This document shows positions 9,509 through 24,500 of a stretch of 64,000 bases of DNA, in pieces; within the stretch, counting starts at the first letter, position 1; every line of letters begins with the position of its first letter. This DNA is from Aplectana chamaeleonis (Eukaryota > Nematoda > Chromadorea > Rhabditida > Cosmocercidae), in assembly GCA_029168955.1 (NCBI GenBank), contig JAPDOI010000009.1:1488001-1552000 (forward strand). The letters run 5' to 3'. A program made the translations under genes and the position numbers. Under the pieces are notes generated by a model, which saw nothing but the letters and a program-made list of their open reading frames with translations, did not search any database and was not told the origin of the DNA.

Positions 9509-12500
9509 ATGGCATCGAATGTAACCAAAAAGTTCATCAACCAGCCGGAGAACGCTGTCGATGATGCGCTCAACGGCCTGGTGAACGCCTCAGAGAACAT
9601 CACCTTTGACAAGGTTAGCTGCTGAGAGACATTGTTTATTTCAGTACCAGTCTTGGTTATTGTCAGGTAACGGGCTTCAGAACAGCCGCTGCAGGCAGCA
9701 ATGTGACCAAAAGCTACGCAAAACTTGCTACGTGTCATAGGAGAGAGTGCACAGTCTGCCCGAATGAGACTGTCCGCCCACGCGGTCGGCGTGCGTGTCG
9801 AGGTGCCGTCGTGAAGCCTAGTTTTGACTGCATCGCTGCTGTTTTTCATCGCAGCGATTTTGCACCCGCTGCTGCAGCGATGTAGCAGCGGCAGCGATTC
9901 TGTTCGTGGTGCATAGGCCCACGGATGATTGCAGAAATTCAATCAGTCAGTGAAATTAATGCCTGGTATTCATCAATAACGCGTTTCAACTCGGAAACAC
10001 TGATCTTGTCATGTGAAATTGTCAATGTTCACTAGACGACACGTGCCATTCGCTGGCAATCGCTCAATCGCTGCCATTTAGGCCGCGATGGAGTGATGGT
10101 CAGCGACCATTGAGAATCGCTCTTCAAGCAGCGATGCAGTAAAACATAGGATTTCGTCGCCGCGACCCAGCGATGTAGGACGTTTGCCACGAAGCGATCA
10201 CTACTGGAGCGGCTTTCCTTTACGCGCGATGAAAAAGGAACAGTTGTCCCTCGCATAGCCGCAGCGACCACCTGCAGTCAAAACTAGGCTTGACTGGCAT
10301 TTTTTCGGACGCGTTCAAAGTAAACTCCAAATACCGTGCGGCACCGATTGCCACGATAGACGTAAAATGACGTGTGTGACGGTGTAGATGCAAAATCCGT
10401 GGTAAAAGCGACGAGTATTTTATTGATTAGCTGCGGAAATCCTGGAAAACCTTTCATGTTTCCTTCGGAATGCGGTAATTTCAGGTAGAAATGTTCATGA
10501 AAGTCGCATTGAAATGTGACTGAGAGTTGATAAGGGTACTGATTTGGTAATTGAAGGGATTTTGGGTGATCAGACAAGAATTTCACCCTCGTTTGTTATC
10601 TATTTACTCCGACTATGAAGCTGTTCGGATTCATTTCTTCAATCAGAGTTTTGACCAACAGTAAGATCGACCCACACCCGAAGTCTTCCTTCTTTGCCGA
10701 TTTTTGGTTTCAAATGGTTTTTTCCCGAATCGCAGCCAACACTAAAATCAGCGCCCACCAGGGGATCACCTCCCTTGCCTGACGGTGCACCGTCCATTCA
10801 GGGGCTCATATGATTTAAACCACTCCGAATCGCAGCCAACACTAAAATCAGCGCCCACCCGGGGATCACCTCCCTTGCCTGACGGTGCAGCCGAAGGCTG
10901 CACCGTCCAATCTGGGTTTCAAGTGATTTCAACCTTAACTCTTTCTTCTTGCTTCCGCGATCGCACCGACAATCCATCTTCCACCGCCAAACAACCGTTC
11001 CTATGTGATTATTCACTGAAAATGCGGTTGCACTGGTATCACAGGCGTGATTTTCGGTGTAAGTTGTGTAATTGCACCATACGCTATATTTAACGGCTAT
11101 CGTGGCAATTTGTCCCGCACGGTATTTCTCGTCTAGTCGCTTTCAACAGCTACGAACAGCTGGCTTTGATACCATTGACACAACTATTACGCACGGACTT
11201 TAGCTTACGGAGCCCGGGAGTGTGCCAGCACTGGGTTGCGTTAGCGGTAGTCGTGGCGGGACCTCCTATCATTCGACAGCGACGCATATTTGGCTTTAAA
11301 GGCAGCATACACGCTCGTAAACGTAAGTGAGATAACTACGGAATTAGAATGGTATGGCACCGAACACAACGCTCACGCATTTTGAAGCTTCAAAAACAAC
11401 CCACAATGACGCCACAGGAGTGAGATTGGTCCCGCCCCTGTATCTGCCCGCCCCCTGTATTTCCAAAACAGGGGTGCTGGGCCATTTCCAACTTCATCTC
11501 TGTGTGTGGTTTACTTATTGTACCTATTCCACCACCTACAAACGTCGCCGACGGTGGGAATGGCCCAGCAGCCCTGTTTTGGGGGAGGACGCAAATACAG
11601 AGGGCGGGCAGATACAGGAGCGGGGCGAACTTCCAACTCCTGTAGCGTCATTGTGGGTCGTTTTTGAAGCGTCAAAATGCGTTGGCGTTGTGTTCGGTGC
11701 CATACCATTCTAATTCCATAGTTATCTCAATTACGTTTACGAGCGTGTACGCTGCCTTTAAATTCCAGACTCGATAGAACCTTTCTCCGTAGATTTGTTC
11801 TCAAACTCAAAAAAAAAACTTTATTGCCACTCCTAAAAAAGATAAAGCGATGTCATGGTCTCACGTATTTGGAACTAGAAAAGTCGACATAAATGTATTC
11901 AATAATTTTTTTTCGATTATCGTCTCCTCTTTTGTTTTCTTTTTTTTATGCGAATTTCCGAAGCTGCTTTAAAGTAAAATCACAAAAATTTTCAAAACGA
12001 AGCAACAAGTGTTTTATTTCATTAAACTTTTATTGTTAGCACAATCGCTTAAAGCGATTTCCCACCTAATCAACATTTTTTTATTAAAATCAAAAGGAGA
12101 AATGTTTGACCCTGAATGTAGTGTGCTATAATTTGCTATACATATTATTAATAACTGATTTTAATATGTATTATTGTGAGTTTGGTCGAAGTATGATTTT
12201 GTAAACAACATTGAATCCCTCTTTAAATACGAACTGTTTCGGCTGTCATGTTGACGATGTTGTAAAGCTTTTGAAAAGAGTATTGACAAAGCAATGACTA
12301 CTTTCTGAATTTTGTGATGTCATGACATTCGTTAGGCTGATTGTGTGGCTTGTTCAATGTTGATATCTACATATTTCAGAGCTTTTATGAATTTTTAGCA
12401 GAAAGCTCGCAACAACTTTAGTCAAAGGGCGAGCAGTCAACACAATTTTTTGAATAGAAAGACTTCAGATCGCCACCCTCAAGGAGAAGTCTGTGAAGTT

Positions 12501-15500
12501 TCTAGCGAATGAGACTTCATCGATTTTGGATTTCTAAACTTCGAAAACCAAAGATGCGTCCCCGACGGGCGGCAATAGGTCCAGCGACGACTACTATCGT
12601 AACCCAGTGCTGGCACGTTGCCAGAAGCCCGGTGGTCAAGCTATGTAAGCAACACTCACATGAGAGGTAAGAAGCTCATCCAAAACAACTTTCACACATG
12701 TTACTTGAAAAATTCACACGACTTCCCGCGCGCGATTCACAACTATCTCGTTTCGCCCATTATTTTATGCTGTCCAAGGTTAGTATGTTACACTGAATAA
12801 TGTGCGGAACAAGTTTCTTGTGAACTAAGCAAACTGAGTTGCATGGAGCCTACAAACATTTTTACAAACAAGTTGCTCAAAGTTAGAGCACAAAAGTTTC
12901 TGAGTCCCCATCTTCAAGACCTTGCGAATTTCGAGCTCTTCATATTGAACCTCAAAAATGAAAAAAAAACTACTTATCCGCGAGACGAAAGTTGCATGAA
13001 GCTTATAAACAACTTGCGCAAAAATACTAGTTAACTTGCCGAGAAGTCAGCGAGGGTGGCGATGTTGATCGACTACTTGAAATTAGATAGCTTTCATAAA
13101 CTCTTAATCACAAATACTGCGAAGAAAAATTTACTTGTAAGACAAACACAGCAATTTGCATGATGCCTACAAACAACTTGCTCGAAAGCTACAGATAACT
13201 TGTTCCTTGCTTCCTTAGTCCAGCATACCCTGTTTTCTATTGTTTTATATCCGATACAAATTTTGAGCTCTATGTAATACAAAACAGTAGGAAAAACTAT
13301 TGCCTGCTAACAACTTGAGCCTCAGGTACGGGGAACTTCTTCGTAGGTCCATCAGTCCTAGACCATTTCTTCCCCATTTTATGTTTCTTGAAATCTTGTG
13401 TTCACCAAACAGTAGAATGAACCACTTTACGAGACAAATACAGTAAAGCGTATGAAACCTTCAAAAAACCTGCGCTCAAGTTGCAGACAACTTGTTCGAA
13501 AGTTCCTCAGTCCCGAATCATTTATTTACTAATTTATGTTCCTTGAAATTTCGAGCTCTTACTATGTAACCCCAGGCAGTAGATAATACTTCTTTGCTAG
13601 ACAAACACAGTAAGTTGCATAAAGCCTTCGAAAAAACTTGCGCTCATGTTGCCCGCAACTTGCTCAGTTGCAGGCAACTTGCTCAAAAGTTTGTTAAAGC
13701 TACGAAAGCGGAAAAAGTGGAAAACTACAACTCAAGACAATTTACATATTTGAGAAATGGAAATGCAAAATTTCAGCGAAGCCACATAGACTTAATCCTT
13801 GCCTTTCATGATAGAAGTTTCCTAAGACCAAAATTCCAGATGCAGATTTTTGACGACTTTTGCTCCACAAATTTTTAGACCTTTTTTTCGAGATTTTTGG
13901 AAGGTTAGGATTCATTATTTTTTTTTGCGAAATCATTGACAAAAAGTAATGGCATTCAAATCAAAGGTTGTAGAACGCTACACAAAAAAAAAACGGAAAA
14001 ATGGAAATGTGAACAAAATATGTACCTTACTGCTCTATAATCTTACAGAACTGCCGTCGAGTCACCTTACGAGCAGACTATGCTGATTATTGCGCAAAGG
14101 GCATGGTGTCACTAATCGCCGGCGGTGGATCTGGTCACGAGCCCTATGCAGCAGGTGACAGACACACTCTTACGCTAATGAGCGCATAATTTAACATTTC
14201 GCGCTTAGGGTCTCACATTCATTAGAAAAAAAAACACTATTACGGCCGAAACTCGCAAGATAATTGGTATGGAAATTCCACTAAAAATGACGCTTATTTT
14301 TTGTGATATATCTTTGATATCCTATGAAAAACTCGAATTAAATTTAGGCCGAAACCTAATCCTTTGGTAAACTAGCACATTTTTTTTTGAATTATTGCAA
14401 AGGAAAACAAAACAGATCGTACTAGAGATCTTTTTTGACATTCGGATTGATCCTTCCAGCTAAATCGTAATTGATTCGAAGCAATTTTTGAGCATTTCTC
14501 GGTCTTTACCCCCTACTGGGTTTTCAGTGCCGCCCGAAACATTCAACAGTAGACTTTTCTGAAATGTCACACAAATTTGTGGCCCTTATTCAGGCTACAT
14601 TGGTCCCGGAATGCTTACCGCAGCTGTGGCGGGCAACGTCTTTGCCTCTCCGCCATCTCGTCATGTCAGTGCAGCGCTGACTTCCACAACTACCAAAGGT
14701 AACTGAATAACCATAACTATTGACCAACATCTGAGGTCTCAAATAGGTTTTTAACAGGCGGTTCCATTCTGTTCATAATCAACTATACCGGCGATAGGTT
14801 GAACTTCGGCCTAGCTGCCGAGCGATTCAAGGCAACAGGACATGATGTACGGGTAGGTATGAACACACTTGACTTAATCACGCAAAGAGGATTATCGTCT
14901 GAATAACTCCTTTACTAGGTAGTTACTATTGCTGACGACGTTGCTATCGATAGCGCCATGTCAACTGTAGGCCGAAGAGGACTTGCCGCAGCAGTATTAG
15001 TGTTAAAAGTGGGTTAAAGTCTCCAAATATTAGAAATCATCTTTAGACTTGAACCATTGAGGTAGAGGAAAGAAGTGGCACGAATCGAACTACCTTAGTA
15101 AGGCCAGAACAAAATTACAAACTCAGGCGATTCTCGGCTCCGAGGAGCACCGAATAGGAACCAGAGCTGCCCGAATGTTCGGCTCGTTCTCCCAACCTCC
15201 GGGCCACTCACTGCTGTTGCTATTAGGGTAAACTTGGAAGAGCCCGAACAGCAACAGAAGACGACCCGCAGACTGGTAGAACGAGCAGAACAGTCAGGTG
15301 GCTTGGGGTCGAGAATAGCCTGAGAATAACAATAGAATGACTTACAGTAATAGTATTGGCTAAATTACTAATGTTGCGCAATGACAATCCGCGGAAAGAC
15401 AGCAGACGGACACGAAACCTTCTGCCTCCAGAAAGGAATCCGTGTGGAACTATACTCTGTTTATAGCGAAGTGCACAAACTCATAGTCCGCTACTGGTCC

Positions 15501-18500
15501 TCTACCGGCCCCTAACTACGGTTATCGACGCGTCCTCGACCGACCTCGGCACTCCGTAAGCAATCGATACGTCACTAGCGCTACGATCCCACCCGCCACG
15601 CCATTTCGCCGTTCAGCTAGTAAGCGTGGTGGGTGGCCGGGTTGAGCGGAAATTCGCGTTAGAGGTATGGTATACTTTGTCGCTGTCATGAGCGACAGAC
15701 ATGCAATCTAGCCCTAGTCGCGGCGGAACCCGCATCAGAGCAACGGCATCGGGCGTCCTAGGAACAGTTGTCGCGCGTCCGTCGCAGCGAGGTGTCGCTG
15801 AGGGCTGGCATACTGCAAATGCGCCGAAGCCTTTCGCTACCACTGCAGCTGTCGCTCTGCAGCGCACTGCGACAGCGACAGGCTTAAAGGGCGGGAGTTG
15901 CACGACAGGCGGTCGCTGTGCACAGCGACGCGAACGTGTGTCGCAAAAGTATACCATACCCCTTATGCATTCAGAAACCTGCAGTTTCGTGAAATTTTAG
16001 TCTTCCGCGTTCCGAAACCCGCAAAAGTGCTACGGATAGCGAAAATTCCGGGTTTGTTAATTTAAAAACAGCTAATCAGCAATTTCTCAACTTTTCCGCG
16101 TTTCGTTCCAAAAACCGCATTTCCGCGCATTTTTGAGAGATTCGCACTCGGTTCCCCAAACCGAGAACGAATTTGGGTCGAAACCCGATTTCTGAAACTT
16201 CATAATTTTCTTAGCACATCCCTGGTGGGTGGTTGAATGGCAGCAGCAACATGTCGATCGCTTACGGGAACGCCGATGCGTACAGGGATGGACCGGCCGT
16301 GATAGCGTCGTTTACCGTATTAGAGAGCCAGTAGTGGACCAGTATCGGACCAAGAAATTGTGCACTTCGTTATGAATAGAGTATACAAAAGGTGGAGATG
16401 AATAAGTGCAGCCGCGCTGCGCGTTTGGGCAAATAACATGTCAGCTTCCTTAACCTCACTGACAACTTTTATTTTGTTACTGAAATTTACTGTGCTTTTC
16501 GAGGCTGAATTTCGGTCCGCAATCGCGTCTCGGGACGCTTTGCCACCACACGCGCTCAAGTCGGTCGAGTTTCCAGCACCAAAGCCGACTCGAGGTGGCT
16601 TTTTTAAACAGTTTCCGCTCCAAAACCCACCTAGAGTCAACAGATCGGCTGCTGCGCCGCTGGAAACTCTTCCGACTCGGGAGCGTGCGGCCGCAAAGCG
16701 CGTCGAGACGAAATTGCCGACCGGAATTCGTCTCTGAAAAGCACAGTACTTAAGCAGCATTTCGTCCGATGGGTAGTTGAAATTTAGAAGAAAATCTGAA
16801 AACAGACTAGTGATCTGCTTAAAACGCGCTGCGCGGCCGCCCGCGTTCACCTCAACCTAGCTTCTCTTGGAGTCCCTTCTGGGAACAGGCTGTGTGCACA
16901 TACGCTTTTATGTTGGAATTTTTTCGCTTTTTTTACTGCTCCGATCTTGTAGCGAAAATTTGAATAAAATCGGATAGTTAACTTCTCTTCACATTGCCGT
17001 GATGAAACTCCAGGAAAATATGTACCTACAGATATTCTTAGGTCGCAGGTGCGATGGCCGAAAGTGGAAAGTACAATGCAGAGCAAATTGAAGCAATGGC
17101 GAATCGCATTAATGATCATGCAGGTTGGATAGGCATTCTGATCCGTTTTCAGGCTCCTTTAAATTTAATTCAAAAAAAGAACACTACGAAGACTATCAAT
17201 AAAACTTAATAAAAATATCAATCAACTCCAAATGGACTTTTCGAGGATTTAAATTTGATAACTGCCCCAAATAATTTTGAAAATACGATGAAAAAAGGGA
17301 AAAAACAATTTTCCAACCCCTTCTCAATATTGTTCATTGTTATTTTTAGTGAACGTTACTATATTTAGGCACAATGGGCGTCTCCCTGTCTCCCTGCAGC
17401 GTGCCGGGTCATGGAAAGATGTTTGAAATGCCAGATGATATGATGGAAGTCGGACTCGGCATTCATGGAGAGCCCGGATGTCGCCGTGAGGCCATGCAAA
17501 CTGCTCACCAAGTCGTCGAAACCATAATGTCAAGACTCCAGAAAACCGTTCAGTTCACCGAAGGTGTCAAATTTAGTCTTGCTCTCACCGCTCAAATTCC
17601 AGTTTTAAGAACTCACCTGAGCAGAAAACCGTATAGAAATTTCATAACTTTCTACTAGTATAGTTAGGTCCGTGGCTTGCTTCCTCAAGAAAAAATACAT
17701 TTAAATCTCACCCGCGGCTGGCGCGGCGGTCCGCTATTCGATTCAGGCCGAGAAAAGAGCGCAGCTGATCATCTTACCGTACCTCCAGCCGACGGTGAGA
17801 TTTAAACCGCCTTCGCCAGCCGCGGATGAGATTTAAATGTTTTTTTTCTTGTGGAAGCAAACCACGAACCGAGCTGTACAAATACTGCAATTCTGGACGA
17901 ATGTAGCCAAACGGGAAAAGAAAATTCCCAGCTTCACAAATGAAATTTTAATGAATTCCACTTTCAGACGAACTAATCGCGCTGCTTATAAACAACCTTG
18001 GTGGTGTATCACAAATTGAAATGGGCATTATCAAAAGTGAAGCGCTCAAGTGGTGTTGTACGTTTTTATCCTTATCCTCAGTAAAACGACGTGATTCTCA
18101 CGACTCTCGGCGCGCGCGACTCTGCTACCTCCGTCTGCCATGCGCTCTCTTACTGTCTCTAACTCTGCTCCGCATCAGCAGGCGCAGGAACCATGAGAAT
18201 TTCGCGGATTTATAGATTTTGATTAGGAGAGAAGCGCACATCTCTACTTTCTGAATTCAAGAATTTCTAGCTGCAAATGGTATCCATATCGCTCGACTTC
18301 TCTGCGGACCTTATATGACGTCGTTGGATGGGCATGGAATCAGTATAACCGTGCTACGAGTATTCGATAAGGAACTTTTAGACCATTTAGGTTTGGAGAT
18401 AACATGGCCTTCTCCAGAAAAACCTGTTCCATCTGAAAACAGCATTTTAGATGCACCTACACTTGCCCCCGGATGGAAAGCAGCAGAGAAGATCGGGAGG

Positions 18501-21500
18501 CCCGAGTCAGCACCGAGCGCCAAAAAAAGTCATGAAATTTCGGTTCAAGCAAAGTCCAAGGGAGTTCAGCTTACGAAAGGTAATCCGCCAGAAAGCCGAT
18601 TCAACCCATTTAGTCGGCATTGTAGAATCCAGCTTCCCTTACTCAGCAATTTTATAAGGCCCTAGAAGGTGTTTTCGATGAACGGGCAAGATATCGTCAA
18701 AATCCACTCCAAATGTCCATGACATCTGTAATATTGCGTCGACTTCTTTACACAGAGAGCTGAGGCAAAGTCATCGCGGGACGTTTTTATTCCGCTGGTG
18801 TATAACTAAGGCTCAGTTCTACACTTTAATCTGACTAGGGCTTGCTTCAGAGTTCCCGCGAGGTTTTTTTTGCGCGAAAAAAAAAGGTTTTTGATAGGTA
18901 GAGATAGCCGACAAAACCTAAACATTCGCTGCTCAAAATTCCCCAAAAGGCTCTGAAGATTCCAGAAAAGGGAATTTCCATAGCTTCGCCGAGAGAAAAA
19001 AGGTACCCAAAAAGCAATTTTTAGGTTGTTGGGGAGATCTGCTCGGAATTCGGGTCAAAACCTGTCTTCTCGAGGTTGTTTTGGGTGCTGATTACGAACC
19101 TGAGGTCCATTTCTTGATTTTCTGAAAAACTTCGGCTAATTCGATTCCACGTTTCCAACCGGTTGGAAATTATGAGGCCCGAAATACTACAGGTTTGGCC
19201 CAAAATTGTCCTCCGAAGATTATTAGGGGTGCTTAACACAAATCTGAGGTCAGTTTATCGATTTTCGATAGATTGGTGAGAGTCTCTAATTTGGCTCAAA
19301 ACTTCTCTGAAACCACGAATTTTCTAAATTATCGAAAAATTAAGGAAGGCCACGCCAGCTTAATAGCATTATGCCTAGGGCAGCCTTCAGTAACCCTCAG
19401 AACAGCCCAGAATAAAATTTAGCGCCAAATCTGGAGAAGAATCTTAACACCCTAAAAAATCCTCAAAATCGCGAATCTATAAAAATGTTTCTTATTCCCT
19501 AAGGTATTCAGAAAATTTCGGGTATAGTTTATCTATGCCCTGTCATACATATACAATTACCGGAACACGGTTTTTGTAACACCTCGCGGGAAGGTCAGAA
19601 AAAAAACTATAGCCAATCTTTGGATGGGGGGAAGCCGCCACGCTGCTATTAGGTCTAGAAGTTAATTTCCGCGTTTTTTTACGCTTTTTACACTATTGAA
19701 AACTGGACATACTTAAACAAAATTTTTATTCAAAATAATTTCCGTCATTAATAACAACCATTTCCCAGAGTTTGGGTAACTTATGGATTCCATCATAATA
19801 AAATTTTTCTGGTTTGGCCTCCACCCATTCATCGAGCCATTTTTTGACATCTTGACGATCTTGAAAGCGCTGCTCCGCTAGACCATGCGCCATTGACCGG
19901 AAAAGGTGATAATCCGACGGGGCGATGTCTGGAGAGTACGGCGGGTGCGGTAAGACTTCCCATTTGAACTCTTTTAGCGTATCCTTTACCGTTCGAGCAA
20001 CATGAGGTCGAGCGTTATCATGAAGCAATATGGCTTTTTCGTGTCGACTCGCCCATTCTGGTCTCTTTGCTTCGATTTCATGCCGCAATTGCGCTAGTTG
20101 ATGTTGATAGCGATTCGCAGTAACTGTTTCGCCAGGTTGAAGAAGTTCATAGTACAGTATACCGCGTTGATCCCACCATATGCACAGTAAGACCTTCCCG
20201 TGGATGTTTGGTTTTGCGGTCGAAGTTGTTGTTTCACCAGGACTAACCCACGATTTTCTTTCGCTTCGGGATTGTCGTAGTACACCCACTTTTCATCGCC
20301 AGCTATGATGCGGTGTAAAAAGACTTTCTTTGGAATCGGTCCAACAAGATTTGTGAAGTTGTTTTTCTCTGCTCTTTGTTGCGTTCTGAGAGCTCATAGG
20401 GGATCCATTTTCCTTCCTTTTTGAATCTTCCCCATTGCCTTCAATCGAATAGAAATTGCTTTTTGGGTGACGCCGAGAGATGCCGCGAGCTGTTCTTGCG
20501 TTTGAGCCGAATCTTGATCCAACAAAGCCTGAAGTTCTTCGTCTTCGAACTTTTTTGGCTGTCCTGGTCGATCTTTGTCCTTAACGTCAAAATCACCCGA
20601 TTTGAAACGCTGAAACCATTCTTGGCAGGTTCTTATGGATGGAGCAGCATCCCCGTAAGCTTGGGCAAGCATTTGGTGCGCGTCAGTGGCTTTCTTCTTG
20701 AGATGAAAAAGGCAAAGGAGAGCTTCCCCCAAATGGCGTCTTTCCGGCACAAAAGTTGACATATTCTGAAACTAAAATAATACTTTTTTTATAAGGTACG
20801 TGAAGCAAGTTATATATCAATAGAAAGCTGATAATACAGTGAGCATTATAACATAAAATTCGTTATATAAAAATAATTTTATTTTTTACAAAATATCAAT
20901 AACAACAAAAACGCGGAAATTAACTTCTAGACCTAATACATTAGCTTTTTAGTCGAGCGGTAGCTTTTGAGAAAACACAATGGTAAAAAAAGGGAAACAA
21001 CCGCTCCGCTCCCAAGATAGAGAGATAATCCTTGTGACGCGGCTTGCTCGAGATAGGATACAAACCATAACTCAGACGAAAACTCGCTCCACGCCCCGCT
21101 GAAGAGCCGGCGTCGCCAGCGGGATAGTGGCCGTGAAGCGAAAAATCCTAAGTTTTGTCGCCCACGGTAGTGGCCTCCGCGAGCGCTGTAGTGACTGTAG
21201 TGGGCGAACAGCTGCTTCGTGCTCGGGCAACAAGCTCCTCAGAGTTATTTTTTTCCAGAAATATACACACAAGGGGTGCGCAAAGGGGCAGCACACCGAC
21301 ACACCACGCGGCCAGTGCGCCGAGCACCAACTGGGGCCGCCATCGGTTGAGCGAGGCCTCCAGCGGTCAGGCGGGGTCAAGTGCCTCAAACATGGTAATT
21401 GAACCGACGGGACTGCAGTCATCAGAGTCCTGGCTCAGAAGTGCGTCGTATACTTGCCTTGTAAATTAGTGCCATGGGCGTCAAGCCTCTGTTGAGTGCA

Positions 21501-24500
21501 CGCTTCGCCCGTGATATGCACGATCCCACCCTTATCCCCTCGATAGGCACGCTCTCGTGTCAGGAGGAGCAGAACATGCCTATCGCGTGTCTCTGGGAAA
21601 GTGGGTGGATCGGAGTGAGCGTCGAGCTCCTTTTCGTCTGAGAAGAGGCGGGAAAAGGGGCTAGTCAGTTGTATGATAGCCGCAACGCGCGTGCTCGCGA
21701 AGGAACGCGGAGTTCGCAGAACTGCCCTTTTTCCTAATTAAGATCAGTCGTAGACCATGACTGGAAAAATTAACCCCTCCCGGTCATGCTCCTTCTTTCT
21801 GCAGTCCGCTCTTGGAAGCCCCCGGTTCTAAAAGTCGACGTAGCATTTTTACATGAATTAGACAAACTACTGTTAAGAAAATCCAAAAAAACTTTTCAGA
21901 GCAGGTAGATCTAGCCAAAAAATGCGTTAAAGCAGTATGCGACAAAATGATGGCAGTGGAAGGTGAACTAAACTCACTTGATGGCGCTGCTGGAGATGGA
22001 GATTGCGGATCAACATTCGCCCATGCATCGAAAGGTGATTCTTAGAGAAAGAGAAGTCATTCATGCCACCTTCCATATGTAGTCCCATTTCCGCCGAGAA
22101 GGTTCTCTTACACCCAAAATACCACTCACACGCTCGTAGTTGTGTTCCACTAGACAGTTGCCGTTTAAAGACTGGATTTGTTGCTCCAAAAAGCCCACCG
22201 TTTATCAACAGGCATCGCCAATTGACGGTTACCTAGACGTCTGATTTTGTCCAAAACAGCTTTGCCTTCATCCGAAACACTTTGGGTTTGCCCCGAGACG
22301 AACGCGGACGACAGTGGTTTGGCGGAACACAACTACGAAAGTGTGAGCACGAAGAGCACATATATGCTTTCAGCGATCGGCGAGCGCATGAAAAGTTTCG
22401 AAATTAGCAGTGCACAGCATCTGCTATCCACTCTCTCCGAAGTCTTTGAGCAAGAAGTTGGAGGCACAGGAGGCGCTGTGAGTAAGCATCCACCTCAGTT
22501 TTACCAACTATTTGCAAGAGAGTTCACATTTTCAGCTCTACGCGCTCATGCTAAGCGCGTCTTCAGAAGCATTCGCCACATCAGTCACCTCAAAGGACTT
22601 CGCCACGGCACTGAGACTGGCATCTGAAGCGGTGCAAAAATATGGCGGGGCCAAACCCGGAGATAGGACACTGGTGGGATTTTTCAGACTATATTCATCA
22701 TTGTGATACCCCAGGGTTTTTCGATTGTAGTTGGGTTTAGCAGGAGCACAACAGTGTTTAATTTTGCGCTGAACCCAATCCTAGTAGAGAAACCTAGGGA
22801 TAAAGAAGAGAATGATTTCGGCCTCAGCACAGTCCATAGCAAAGAAAAAGATGGTGGCTCGGTTGCGTGTTTGCACTGAGCATACTAAAAACTGTCCGCT
22901 TACTGTGCTTATCTGGGCCAAATTCCGGTCCGCAATCGCGTCTCGACACGCTTTGCGGCCGCACGCACTCGATTCAGTTGGATTTCCAGCGCCAAAGCCA
23001 ACTCGGTGTGGCTTTTCTATACGATTTTCTCCGATTTTCCTTAGTTTCCAGTTTCCAAAACCCACCTAGAGTCAGCAGATCGGCGGCTGCGGAGCTGGAA
23101 GCTCTTCTGACTCGGGAGCGTGCGGCCGCAAAGCGTGTCGAGACGCAATTGCGGACCAGAATTTGGCCCATATAAGCACAGTACGCGGTCTGCGAGCGGG
23201 TCAAGCAGCCGTCGCGCAGGCATTTTTTCAGAATTGTGAATCGATCAGTAAGTATGGCAGACCAATAGTGAATAAGATCCCAATCAGCTGTTTGCAGCCG
23301 TGGGAAGACTCATCCTCAAAATGTTTTCGTGACGGACGCGTGACACTCATGCCGACCTCATTCGGTCAGAATTTACTGCTGGCCCGGTTCCAGGTTTACC
23401 ATTAATCAATAAAAAACAGTCAATGATTTTTTCTGGACTATGAATTTTTCTTTTTCTTTGATTTTTGCATGATTCCTGCGTGTATATGTCGTAAAGACTT
23501 CAGGTGTATTATGTAAAGGCTATAAAAACACGAAATTCTCATGGTTTCTACGCGTGCTAGTGCGGAGCTGCGCTTAGAGACAGTGAGAGAGCGGATGACA
23601 GACGGAGGGAGCAGAATCGCCTGCGCCGCTCGCGCCTTGAGTCGTGAGAATTAAGACGTTTAACAGAAGATATGTGGAAGGGAAACTTACAGTTTTTTAT
23701 GTTCCCGATGATTTTTTCCCTTGACGTCGACAAGGGTGCTTGCGCGCGCCTCTGCGGACGTTCCGCCATAATCTACGGCAAATCTTCGACTTTTTCCTGA
23801 GTTTCTGGGACAAAAAGCACAGGAACAAGCAAAAAAAGGATAATTTTCGCTCCTACGCGCTACTAGTACACAGATACACCAAAGCCTTCATTCGAGAAAC
23901 AAGCAATATTATCACAGAAAAATGAAACAGAAAAGCCATCCCACAGAAAAAAATTATCAGCTGATTCCATAACGATTAAAGGCAAACTTGGAACATAGCC
24001 AGCCATGGCTACAGTATGCTATGTATGTAAAATGCGCATTCGCACCACCGCCTTTTTCTATTGCTGTAGACTGTAAAGTTAGGTTCGTGGCTTGTTTCTT
24101 CAAGAAAAAAATCGCACTCGCGACTGGCGACAGTCGCGTGCGCTGGCCCACTAATCGATTCACGCCGAGAGAAGAACGCAGCTGATCAGCTTACCATACC
24201 GCCAGCCGCTGGCGAGATTTAAACCACCCGCGCCATCCGCGGGTGAGATTTCAATATGTTTTTTATTGAGGAAACAAGCCGCCACGGGCCTAGCTATACA
24301 ATGGAAAAGGAGTAAATGCAGCTCAAATCGAATCGATGAGGACGGCTGCCACTGTTCCTAAACTGGTGAAGTGAAATAAGGTAAAGACAGCATACCCACC
24401 ATGTTAAGGTCGATGCAATTCACGCAGCTGTGGAGAAATCGAAAAGCGGCGATCTCAACTGGGATGCGATAACAGAGGTTAGTTACAGGTTTTATACAAA

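Noticed and set aside
15613..16000. Open frames of ~100 residues on both strands
   Set aside because: They lie on a foldback MITE; GC-rich mirrored arms lack stop codons by composition. No splice or family support.
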